Source: HB2-32-21 sp003448675 (lineage in GTDB: Bacteria > Pseudomonadota > Gammaproteobacteria > Pseudomonadales > Porticoccaceae). Taken from it: a DNA stretch of 5,776 nucleotides. A model generated the notes under the pieces. The model worked only from the letters and a program-made list of their open reading frames with translations. It was not told the origin of the DNA and made no database searches. Position numbers and translations under genes: made by a program. The first letter of the stretch is position 1. Each line of letters starts with the position of its first letter. Below, in pieces: positions 1-5,756 of the stretch. The DNA is taken from NCBI GenBank assembly GCA_041584755.1, contig JBFHDK010000109.1:1-5776 (forward strand), read 5' to 3'.

Positions 1-435
1 CACCTCGCCGGAATAAACTGTCCCATCAAGCGTCGTCCAGATGCCTTGCCCATCCATATTGCCGTTTACGAACTCACCTTGGTATTGCTCTCCCGAGACA
101 TAAGTCGCGGTGCCCGGACCATGGGCCAGCCCGTTGCGATACTCGCCCTCGTGGGAGTACAACCCAGGCGCGGTATATTTGCCTTGTCCGTGAAACATGC
201 CGTTTTTAAAGTCGCCGCTGTATTCCTCCCCATTGGTCCATAACAGGTGCCCTTGCCCGTTGAGCAGGCCAGCAGTATCCACCTCCCCCGTGTAGGTGCT
301 GCCATCGGCAAATGTGAGTTTGCTGTCCATCATTGCTTGTAACTGGTTGGTGCCCAGGGATGTTTGGGTAAAAACCAGCAAAGCGGAACTGAGGCCGAGA
401 CCAAAAAAGAAAGCGGGGTAGAGAAATTTACGCAT
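1..435 (-). CDS. MORN-repeat protein, exported or membrane-anchored (3' end beyond the window)
   Basis: The first 145 codons are open from the ATG at 433-435 to the window edge, with no stop. Residues 1-3 (MRK) are followed by a hydrophobic stretch at about 4-23, which looks like a signal peptide or N-terminal anchor. From Tyr48 the protein consists of MORN repeats with a period of 23-24 residues. Repeats start near 48 (YTGEV), 72 (YSGDFKNG), 95 (HEGEYRNG), 118 (YQGEFVNG) and 141 (YSGEV, cut off). Each has the typical Y-x-G-[ED]-[FY]-x-N-G...G-x-G pattern. MORN repeats form beta-hairpin ladders used for protein or lipid contacts, and the specific role of this protein cannot be told. An AAGGA at 448-452 on the minus strand is a plausible but rather distant (12-base) ribosome binding site. 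The terminator at 590-614 makes this a separate transcription unit from the hydrolase gene upstream. Family assignment is firm; function is unknown. Confidence 0.88.
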   Translation of the reverse strand, partial: MRKFLYPAFFFGLGLSSALLVFTQTSLGTNQLQAMMDSKLTFADGSTYTGEVDTAGLLNGQGHLLWTNGEEYSGDFKNGMFHGQGKYTAPGLYSHEGEYRNGLAHGPGTATYVSGEQYQGEFVNGNMDGQGIWTTLDGTVYSGEV

Positions 436-639
436 GGTTTATAAAAGTCCTTTTTTAATAAACGTGGATATTTTGGTTTTAAACGGCAACGTAGGAAGGT
501 GTTTGAAGTATACAACGCCTAAAAGCGTCAAGGCCCTGTATCAGTTGGCGGAATCCGGTGCTCGTAATGAAACCAGGCAGAATACGGAGAAAAAAGGGGC
601 CCGCGAGCCCCTTTATTGGCAGTGTCGCCCTATTAATGG
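436..639. other. Intergenic region between the hydrolase operon and the MORN gene
   Basis: This stretch holds the operon terminator and the upstream region of the MORN gene. A small inverted repeat ACGC-CTAAAA-GCGT lies at 515-528. On the minus strand TTGACG (531-526) and TATACT (512-507) resemble promoter boxes, but their 13-base spacing is too short for a normal sigma-70 promoter. No convincing small gene is visible. Confidence 0.5.
590..614 (-). terminator. Rho-independent terminator of the monooxygenase-hydrolase operon
   Basis: Read on the minus strand, AAAGGGGC (614-607) pairs with GCCCCTTT (600-593) across a six-base loop, and the run of T continues to position 590. It starts 26 bases past the hydrolase stop codon at 640, which is the expected place. 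It should insulate the operon from the MORN gene. In the plus direction the hairpin is followed only by TTTATT, so termination there would be weaker. Confidence 0.85.
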
Positions 640-1416
640 CTAGCCCAGCCGGCTTATCGCCTCAATCACCGCTGGCGTTTGCTCCACCATCACCATATGC
701 CCCGCTTCGGGCACTTTGACCAGTTCGCTGTTGGCGATGGCTCTGTTAAAGGCCTCGCCGTAGGGCATGGCGATCAGTTTATCGGACTCGCCCCAAACCA
801 GCACGGTTTTCGCCTTGATTCGATAGAGTCGCTCACTCAAACCACGGTCGGGCACCGGGAACAAAATTTTCCCGGCCATACCCAGTTGCCGGGCGTTCTG
901 GATTAGGAAGGCGGTAAGAAATTCCGGGTCGGAAAAATCTGCGCCCACGGTCATGGCCGCAGCCCCTGCTTTTGGGTCGTGGAACAGCAGTTCCGGCAGC
1001 TCGTAGGGCATGGTGGCGAAGACATCGGGAATGGGGTGCTCATCCAGCCACAGGCCCGCGGAGGAAATCAGGCACAGCTTGTCGATATCGTTGGGTGCGA
1101 TGGCTGCCATCTCGGCGGCGATCATGCCGCCCATGGAATGGCCGACAACGATAGGCTTGACGAGCCCCAGGCCGCTCATGACATCGTGGGTGTGCAGGGT
1201 GAAATCCAGCATGGTGCGGATCTCGCTGCTCTCTTCCGACTCGCCAAAGCCCGGCAGGATGGGGGCGTAAACGTGATATTTTTCCGCCAGCGCCGTCAGG
1301 AAGGGGTTGGTGGCGTCGATGCCGCTGGCGCCGTGCAAAAACAGCAAATCGGGGCCGGAGCCGCCTTCCAGCAGGTGGATATCGGCTTTGGGTGCTTTGA
1401 ACGTTTTCAACTCCAT
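640..1416 (-). CDS. Alpha/beta-fold hydrolase
   Basis: This is a complete 258-residue alpha/beta hydrolase with a full Ser-His-Asp triad. The nucleophile elbow is GHSMGG with Ser94. The likely acid is Asp212 in WGESDKL and the base is His240 in EAGHMVMVEQ. HGAS at 28-31 is the usual oxyanion-hole loop, followed by the LPGFGES motif at 54-60. Residues of about 125-195 form the variable cap that decides substrate. The length is typical of soluble C-C or ester hydrolases and lactonases, and there is no signal peptide, so it is cytoplasmic. The start ATG lies 2 bases after the TGA of the upstream flavin monooxygenase, with an AGGGGG binding site inside that gene, so the two are almost certainly co-translated. 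I infer that it acts on the product of the monooxygenase, for example an ester or lactone. The substrate is not readable from sequence; an esterase, MhpC-like or dehalogenase-like reaction are all possible. Confidence 0.92.
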   Translation of the reverse strand: MELKTFKAPKADIHLLEGGSGPDLLFLHGASGIDATNPFLTALAEKYHVYAPILPGFGESEESSEIRTMLDFTLHTHDVMSGLGLVKPIVVGHSMGGMIAAEMAAIAPNDIDKLCLISSAGLWLDEHPIPDVFATMPYELPELLFHDPKAGAAAMTVGADFSDPEFLTAFLIQNARQLGMAGKILFPVPDRGLSERLYRIKAKTVLVWGESDKLIAMPYGEAFNRAIANSELVKVPEAGHMVMVEQTPAVIEAISRLG

Positions 1417-1430
1417 GATCAGGCCCCCTT
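1417..1430 (-). promoter_or_regulatory. Ribosome binding site and coupling junction of the hydrolase gene
   Basis: On the minus strand AGGGGG (1429-1424) lies 7 bases before the hydrolase ATG, inside the last codons of the monooxygenase gene. The junction reads TGA-TC-ATG. This supports the chosen hydrolase start and indicates translational coupling. Confidence 0.75.
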
Positions 1431-2669
1431 TATTTCGTTGCGTTTAGAAACGGCACCCGGCGTGGCACGCTGCTCGAGTGGGCTGATCCAGAATCGGTTG
1501 TCGTCCTCGTATTCCGGCCACATGTTGCGCAGGTGTGGCATGACTTCCTCGGCAAACAGCTTGGTGGAGTACTTGGTTTTTTCCATGGGCATGTCGCCGA
1601 TATGGATCAGACAGAAAATATTGCCCACGCGCAGGCCTTTAATGAGCTCTTCCATTTTCTCCCGCACGGTCGCTGGACTGCCGGCGATGATATAGCCCTC
1701 ATCCACCAGTTGCTTCCAGGGCATGTGCGCCGCTTCGCCCAGGTCGGGTGTGAACTGGGACAGAGCACCTGATTTGATGGTTTTTATGGTCCGATAGCCC
1801 GGTGCGTCGGCAAAGCCGGGCGCTACGTGCAGACAGCGGTTAAAGAAGTAGCTGACGTGATCCTTGTAGAGTTTTTCCGCCTCCGCATCGGTTTCGGCGA
1901 CGCAAATGGTCTGGGCAAAGCCCGCGCGATAGGGGGACTCGTCCGGCTCGTTGCGCTCGGTGAGACGATCCCAGTAACCCTGTAACAGGGCTTTGGCGCG
2001 GATATAGCCGGAAAAACTCAGATAGGAGTAGGAATAGGTATTGTCCAGACAGAAGTCATAAGTTTCCACCGAACCACCGCCAGGCACGTGAATGGGTGGC
2101 GGATTCTGTATTGGTTTGGGCCAGGGATTAACATAACGCAGCTTGGTGTAACGCCCGTTCCAGGCAAAGGGCTCATGGCAGGCCCAGGCCTTTTTGATCA
2201 GGTCGTGGGCTTCCTGATAACGCTCCCGGGTGAGTGCGGGAATTTCGCCATAGCAGTAGTTGACGTCCATGGAGGAGCCCACCGGGAACCCGGCCACCAG
2301 GCGCCCGCCGGTGATGACATCGAGCATGGCGAATTCTTCGGCCACGCGAATGGGCGGGTTGTACAGGCCGAGGGAGTTGCCGAGCACGACCACGGCGGCA
2401 TTCAGCGCCCGCCGGGAAATGGCGGCTGCCATGATGTTGGGCGAGGGCATCAGCCCATAGGCGTTTTGGTGGTGCTCGTTGACGCCCAGGCCATCAAAAC
2501 CGAGGGTATCGGCGTATTCGAGCATATCGAGGTATTCGTTATAGACATCGTGACCCCTGGTTGGGTCATAGAGTTTCGGGTCGATATCAACCCAAACGGA
2601 TTTATTTTTCTGACGGAAGTCATCTGGCAGGTGAGGCCAGGGCATCAGATTAAACCAGGTGAATTTCAT
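1419..2669 (-). CDS. LLM-class (bacterial luciferase-like) flavin-dependent monooxygenase
   Basis: The protein has 416 residues and belongs to the luciferase-like TIM-barrel flavin oxidoreductases. These use reduced FMN, usually delivered by a separate reductase, and O2. Visible family features are the N-terminal MKFTWFNLMPWPHLP, the barrel motif FDGLGVNEHHQN (58-69), LGLYNPPIRVAEEFAMLD (about 100-117), the GGRLVAGFPVGSS loop (111-123) and the late IAGSPATVREKMEELI (338-353), which fits the conserved flavin-binding end of the barrel. No signal peptide is present, so it is cytoplasmic. The ATG at 2669 is chosen because AGGGGA lies 5 bases upstream and homology-like sequence begins exactly there. 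The longer reading frame to 2765 would add 32 residues of leader-like sequence containing that binding site. The gene is first in an operon with the alpha/beta hydrolase. This suggests an oxygenation (possibly Baeyer-Villiger type) followed by hydrolysis. The substrate is unknown, no partner flavin reductase is visible, and it is not a luxA/luxB pair. Confidence 0.92.
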   Translation of the reverse strand: MKFTWFNLMPWPHLPDDFRQKNKSVWVDIDPKLYDPTRGHDVYNEYLDMLEYADTLGFDGLGVNEHHQNAYGLMPSPNIMAAAISRRALNAAVVVLGNSLGLYNPPIRVAEEFAMLDVITGGRLVAGFPVGSSMDVNYCYGEIPALTRERYQEAHDLIKKAWACHEPFAWNGRYTKLRYVNPWPKPIQNPPPIHVPGGGSVETYDFCLDNTYSYSYLSFSGYIRAKALLQGYWDRLTERNEPDESPYRAGFAQTICVAETDAEAEKLYKDHVSYFFNRCLHVAPGFADAPGYRTIKTIKSGALSQFTPDLGEAAHMPWKQLVDEGYIIAGSPATVREKMEELIKGLRVGNIFCLIHIGDMPMEKTKYSTKLFAEEVMPHLRNMWPEYEDDNRFWISPLEQRATPGAVSKRNEIKGA

Positions 2670-2841
2670 GGTAGTCCCCTGTTCAGTGTTATTTATTTTG
2701 GGAGTGTCTATCCGGGTAACGTGGCGAACAACTCCCTTCGGATGAGGATAATCGAACAGCAGCATGATAGCGCCACGAATCGCGCCAACCTGTTGACATA
2801 TTTATTTATTGATGACTAAGGAGTTTCGCGAGCCGTCTTGA
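2670..2841 (-). promoter_or_regulatory. Leader and possible promoter region of the monooxygenase operon
   Basis: The ribosome binding site AGGGGA is at 2680-2675. About 20 bases further upstream a possible RNA hairpin pairs GGGAGT (2736-2731) with ACTCCC (2705-2700), extendable by GT/AC with one bulged base. It is not followed by a T run, so it is not a standard terminator. A possible -10 box TATCAT lies at 2769-2764, with an AT-rich tract upstream at 2796-2816 but no good -35 box. No clear terminator follows the dsbA-family gene, so read-through from it is also possible. The promoter itself is weakly supported. Confidence 0.3.
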
Positions 2842-3519
2842 TCAAGGGCAGCTATCCGGGGTGCAAGATGCGCCCTCGGTGGCGGCTTTTGCAGCGATAC
2901 GGTCGATCACGTTCAGAAAGACATCCGCTTGCTGACCGCCGCTGACGGCAAACATCCCATCAAAACTGAAGGCCGGCACACCGCTGACGCCATTTTGCCG
3001 GGCGTACTGAATTTGTTCCCGGACCTTGCCAGCGTCCTGGTCGCTTTCCAGATATTTGCGGACTTTGGTTTCGTCCATGCCCACTCCGCCGGCAACCTGA
3101 GCCAGCACTTCGATATCGCCGATAAATTTGCCATCACATAAATAGGCCTTGAACAGCGCTTCGGCCAGATTATTCTGCGGCCCTTCGGCGCCACCTTGCT
3201 GCCAGGCCAGGTCGAGCAAGCGGTGGGCGTTTAGGGTGTTGGCACCCTTGGTGATTTTGTCGAGGTGAAAGTCGATGCCCGAGGCTTTGGCGACTTCGGT
3301 AATGTGTTTGAACATCGCCTCAATGCGTGCGGCGCCATATTTGCGGGCAATGGAACCCTGGTAGTCGTAACCTTCGGGTGGGGCCTCCGGGTGCAATTGA
3401 TAAGGAAACCACTGGATTTCAAAATTCATGTCCGGGCGTTGGGCCATGGCTGTTTCGAGGTTCTTTTTACCGATGAAGCACCAGGGACATGCCACGTCTG
3501 AAATAATGTCTATCTTCAT
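2842..3519 (-). CDS. frnE: FrnE-like DsbA-family thiol oxidoreductase
   Basis: This 225-residue protein belongs to the FrnE / 2-hydroxychromene-2-carboxylate isomerase branch of the DsbA thioredoxin-fold family. The active site CPWC (Cys11-Cys14) follows the first strand (KIDIISDVACPWCFIGKK). The cis-proline loop is SGVPAF with Pro182. The helical insertion carries NTLNAHRLLDLA (94-105), characteristic of FrnE proteins. The isomerase subgroup replaces the CxxC, so a redox role is more likely here. It has no signal peptide and should act in the cytoplasm, unlike periplasmic DsbA. The C-terminus has a second pair, Cys219 and Cys224 (SCTPDSCP), spaced CX4C, like that described for Deinococcus radiodurans FrnE. 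The ATG at 3519 is preceded by GAGG at 9 bases, and the protein starts directly at the fold, so the start is secure. It is transcribed towards the monooxygenase operon and diverges from the MOSC gene. A role in disulfide handling under oxidative or metal stress is inferred from the family. Confidence 0.9.
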   Translation of the reverse strand: MKIDIISDVACPWCFIGKKNLETAMAQRPDMNFEIQWFPYQLHPEAPPEGYDYQGSIARKYGAARIEAMFKHITEVAKASGIDFHLDKITKGANTLNAHRLLDLAWQQGGAEGPQNNLAEALFKAYLCDGKFIGDIEVLAQVAGGVGMDETKVRKYLESDQDAGKVREQIQYARQNGVSGVPAFSFDGMFAVSGGQQADVFLNVIDRIAAKAATEGASCTPDSCP

Positions 3520-3660
3520 TGATTGCAGCCTCTATCGAAATTTACTTATATGTAGATGAAAGCAATCATAGTACAACATTGCGTTGTTAACCCCATATTC
3601 CGTAGGGCCATGAAAATGGTGTTGTGTCGGGATAATACAAATTCGACAAGGTGAGTCCAG
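3520..3660. promoter_or_regulatory. Divergent promoter region between the FrnE-like and MOSC genes
   Basis: This region must hold start signals for both genes. An inverted repeat ACAAC-ATTGC-GTTGT lies at 3573-3587. It sits immediately upstream of a minus-strand TATGAT (3570-3565), a good -10 box for the FrnE-like gene, so it could be an operator. For the plus strand GATAAT at 3631-3636 is a possible -10 box without a clear -35. AGGTGA at 3649-3654, 6 bases before the ATG, is a strong ribosome binding site for the MOSC gene. Promoter boxes are suggestive only; the ribosome binding site is solid. Confidence 0.4.
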
Positions 3661-4104
3661 ATGGCGACTCTTGTAGGTATCGCTTTGCGCAACAAACCCA
3701 AAGCCGTGATGCTGGAAAGTCGGGGCCTCGACGTGACGCCTGAGCGGGGCATCGAGGGCGACTGCCGGGGAAGACCCGGCAAACGACAGGTGACGGTGCT
3801 GAGCCTGCAGTCCTGGCAAGCGGCCTGCGCCGAAGTGAATGCTGACTTGCACTGGACCACACGGCGGGCCAATTTGCTGGTGGAAGGGCTGACATTTGGG
3901 CCGGAGTCGGTGGGCAAAGTGATTCACATCGGTGATTTGCAATTATTGATCACGCGGGAGACCGACCCCTGCCGTCGTATGGATCAGGCTCACCCCGGTT
4001 TAAAGCGAGCGCTGCTGCCCGAATGGCGCGGCGGCGTGTGCTGCCGAGTCGTTAATGGCGGTCGGATTGCTGTTGGCAGTCATGTCGAGATTATCGACGA
4101 ATAA
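3661..4104 (+). CDS. MOSC-domain protein
   Basis: This 147-residue protein is essentially one MOSC domain (molybdenum cofactor sulfurase C-terminal domain). Family landmarks are GIEGDCRGRPGKRQVTVLS (about 30-48), TRRANLLVEGL (67-77), the IGDLQLLITRET strand (90-101), and DPCRRMDQAHPGLKRAL with the conserved cysteine Cys104. The C-terminal GGVCCRVVNGGRIAVGSHV (124-142) ends the barrel. MOSC domains bind sulfur or molybdenum cofactor and are thought to move sulfur through the conserved cysteine. Stand-alone ones such as YiiM-like proteins act on N-hydroxylated compounds or have no known partner. There is no signal peptide. A strong AGGTGA 6 bases upstream fixes the start. It is divergent from the FrnE-like thiol oxidoreductase, which suggests a shared sulfur or redox theme. 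The next gene is 128 bases downstream on the same strand with no visible terminator between. Domain call is firm; substrate is unknown. Confidence 0.9.
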   Translation: MATLVGIALRNKPKAVMLESRGLDVTPERGIEGDCRGRPGKRQVTVLSLQSWQAACAEVNADLHWTTRRANLLVEGLTFGPESVGKVIHIGDLQLLITRETDPCRRMDQAHPGLKRALLPEWRGGVCCRVVNGGRIAVGSHVEIIDE

Positions 4105-4232
4105 AACTAATCAATTGCCCAGGTGCGTTGCTCGAGTGGCTCACCGTGAGGATACAAAACCCGCGTTTAGGGTAGAAAGCGCCAGTTCCGAAAATGGCTG
4201 GTTTGATGCGACGAGCGCGCTAAACTCTTGCC
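4105..4232 (+). promoter_or_regulatory. Upstream region of the Ada-AlkA gene with an Ada-box-like site
   Basis: AAAGCGCC at 4176-4183 matches seven of eight bases of the classic E. coli Ada box AAAGCGCA. A perfect CTCAC-C-GTGAG palindrome lies at 4140-4150, between weak boxes TTGCTC (4128-4133) and GATACA (4151-4156) spaced 17 bases apart. A second weak -10 box, TAAACT at 4221-4226, would put the transcript start at or next to the ATG. The start codon lacks a ribosome binding site (the bases before it are CTCTTGCC). These short matches may be chance. No terminator for the MOSC gene is seen. Confidence 0.3.
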
Positions 4233-5753
4233 ATGAACTTGGCTATCTATGAAACAGAGCGCGGCAATAGTCTGTCGAATTCCACCTGCAAACAGGCGCG
4301 TCTGGCTCGCGATGCCCGTTTCGATGGGCTGTTTTTCACCGGCGTGACAACCACGGGCATCTACTGCCGACCGGTTTGTCCGGCGACGCCACCGAAAGAA
4401 AAGAACGTTCACTACTATCCTACGGCATTAGCCGCGGCCCAGGCCGGTTTGAGGCCGTGCCTACGCTGCCGGCCCGAATCCGCACCCGGTTCGCCCGCCT
4501 GGAAGGGCGCGCGCACCAGCCTCGATCGGGCGCTGCGTTTGATCGATGCCGGCGAATGGCAGGGCCAGTCTTTGCCGGACTTCGCCCGACGTTTGGGCAT
4601 CAGCGACCGTTACCTGCGTCAGCTCTTTGTTCGTCATCTGGGCCTGTCGCCCATCAAATACCTGAACTTCAGGCGCGTTCAGTTTGCCCAACAGCTATTG
4701 CAACAAACGACCTTGCCGGTCACGGACATCGCGTTTCACGCCGGTTTTGGCAGTGTGCGTCGCTTCAACGACGTATTCGTGAACGCCATAGGCTTTAACC
4801 CAGGCCAGGTACGGCGACGGAGCACCATGAAAGTGAGCGCTAACACACCATTAACCCTTAGCCTGGCTTATCGCCCGCCCTATGACTGGATGGCAATGCG
4901 GGATTTTTACCGCATGCGGCAAATCGAGGGGATGGAGCAGGTGAGCGACAACAGCTATGGCCGCACTTTTACCTTCAAGGGTGCCAGCGGCGCGTTTACC
5001 GCGGTTCACTGGCCGGAGAAACACTGCTTCCGCGTATCGCTGCGCTTGGACCGGCCGGAATACACGCTGCCCGTGGTGCAACAAATCCGGCGCTTGCTGG
5101 ATCTGGATGCCGATGTCCCGGTGATTCGAGAGCAACTGGCTCGCCAGCCAATCTTCCGTAGTCTGCTTGATCATGGCATGGGTGAGGGCTTGCGCCTGCC
5201 TGGCATGTGGTCGGCGTTCGAGGCCGGTGTTCGGGCCGTGCTGGGGCAACAGGTTTCGGTAAAAGCCGCCCACAACCTGGTCACGCAATTGGTGCGGGAA
5301 TTGGGTGAAGACGTACAGTTGCCGCCGGACAGGTCAGCGCTTCCGAGCAAGTTATTTCCCACGCCGGAGGCGGTAACGGCATCCAGTCTTGCGTTTCTCG
5401 CCATGCCCGGTCGGCGCAAGCAGGCTTTGCGTGATCTCGCTAAACAGGTGGCGGATACTGAAGATACAACCGAAACCGAAGTTGAGCTCAATTATGATCA
5501 TTGGCAGACGATCAACGGCATTGGCCCCTGGACGACCCAGTACACGGCATTTCGCATGGGCAATCCGGATATTTTTCTGGCCGGCGATCTGGGCGTAAAA
5601 AACGCACTGAAAAAACTTGATCCTTCACGCCGTGGGTGTGAGATCAGCGCCGAAGAGCTGAGTCCTTGGGGCAGTTACGCCACGCTCCTGCTTTGGCAAA
5701 GTCTAAGTGATGCAACGCCATGTTCACCGACGAACCCAACAATTAAGGAGTAA
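4233..5753 (+). CDS. alkA: Ada-AlkA fusion: methyl-sensing AraC-type regulator and 3-methyladenine DNA glycosylase II
   Basis: The 506-residue protein has three parts. Residues of about 20-85 form the Ada zinc domain: Cys45, Cys49, Cys76 and Cys79 have exactly the spacing of E. coli Ada Cys38/42/69/72. Cys45 thus corresponds to the cysteine that accepts a methyl group from DNA phosphotriesters. Residues of about 95-195 form an AraC-type double helix-turn-helix (SLPDFARRLGISDRYLRQLF, then VTDIAFHAGFGSVRRF). Residues of about 205-490 form an AlkA glycosylase that removes alkylated bases. It has an AlkA N-terminal subdomain, the helix-hairpin-helix NGIGPWTTQY (428-437) and the catalytic aspartate Asp452 in FLAGDLGVKNAL, then SPWGSYATLLLW. 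Trp433 and Tyr437 match E. coli AlkA Trp218 and Tyr222. The methylguanine methyltransferase domain of E. coli Ada is absent. The ATG at 4233 is the only in-frame start after a TAA at 4221, yet has no ribosome binding site. The protein probably senses DNA methylation and activates its own operon, an inference from the Ada family. Confidence 0.95.
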   Translation: MNLAIYETERGNSLSNSTCKQARLARDARFDGLFFTGVTTTGIYCRPVCPATPPKEKNVHYYPTALAAAQAGLRPCLRCRPESAPGSPAWKGARTSLDRALRLIDAGEWQGQSLPDFARRLGISDRYLRQLFVRHLGLSPIKYLNFRRVQFAQQLLQQTTLPVTDIAFHAGFGSVRRFNDVFVNAIGFNPGQVRRRSTMKVSANTPLTLSLAYRPPYDWMAMRDFYRMRQIEGMEQVSDNSYGRTFTFKGASGAFTAVHWPEKHCFRVSLRLDRPEYTLPVVQQIRRLLDLDADVPVIREQLARQPIFRSLLDHGMGEGLRLPGMWSAFEAGVRAVLGQQVSVKAAHNLVTQLVRELGEDVQLPPDRSALPSKLFPTPEAVTASSLAFLAMPGRRKQALRDLAKQVADTEDTTETEVELNYDHWQTINGIGPWTTQYTAFRMGNPDIFLAGDLGVKNALKKLDPSRRGCEISAEELSPWGSYATLLLWQSLSDATPCSPTNPTIKE

Positions 5754-5756
5754 GCC

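Noticed and set aside
507..531. TTGACG and TATACT on the minus strand as a promoter of the MORN gene
   Set aside because: The spacing is only 13 bases, too short for a standard sigma-70 promoter; kept only as a remark on the intergenic region.
434..643. A 69-codon plus-strand reading frame in the intergenic region
   Set aside because: It runs through the intrinsic terminator, shows no family resemblance and has no ribosome binding site.
979..1695. A 238-codon plus-strand reading frame
   Set aside because: It is antisense to the hydrolase and monooxygenase genes, whose catalytic motifs are clear; its composition is that of a shadow frame.
2670..2765. A 32-residue N-terminal extension of the monooxygenase from an upstream ATG at 2765
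   Set aside because: The extension contains the Shine-Dalgarno AGGGGA of the downstream ATG, is unlike the family N-terminus, and the family sequence starts exactly at 2669.
2793..2798. A perfect TTGACA -35 box on the plus strand
   Set aside because: No -10 box lies at 16-18 bases, and it would drive transcription antisense to the FrnE-like gene.
2088..2819. A 243-codon plus-strand reading frame
   Set aside because: It is antisense to the monooxygenase gene and has no recognisable domain; long shadow frames are common in GC-rich coding DNA.
3532..3942. Minus-strand reading frames over the MOSC gene and its upstream region
   Set aside because: They overlap the MOSC gene, which has clear family motifs and a strong ribosome binding site; three competing frames here look like noise.
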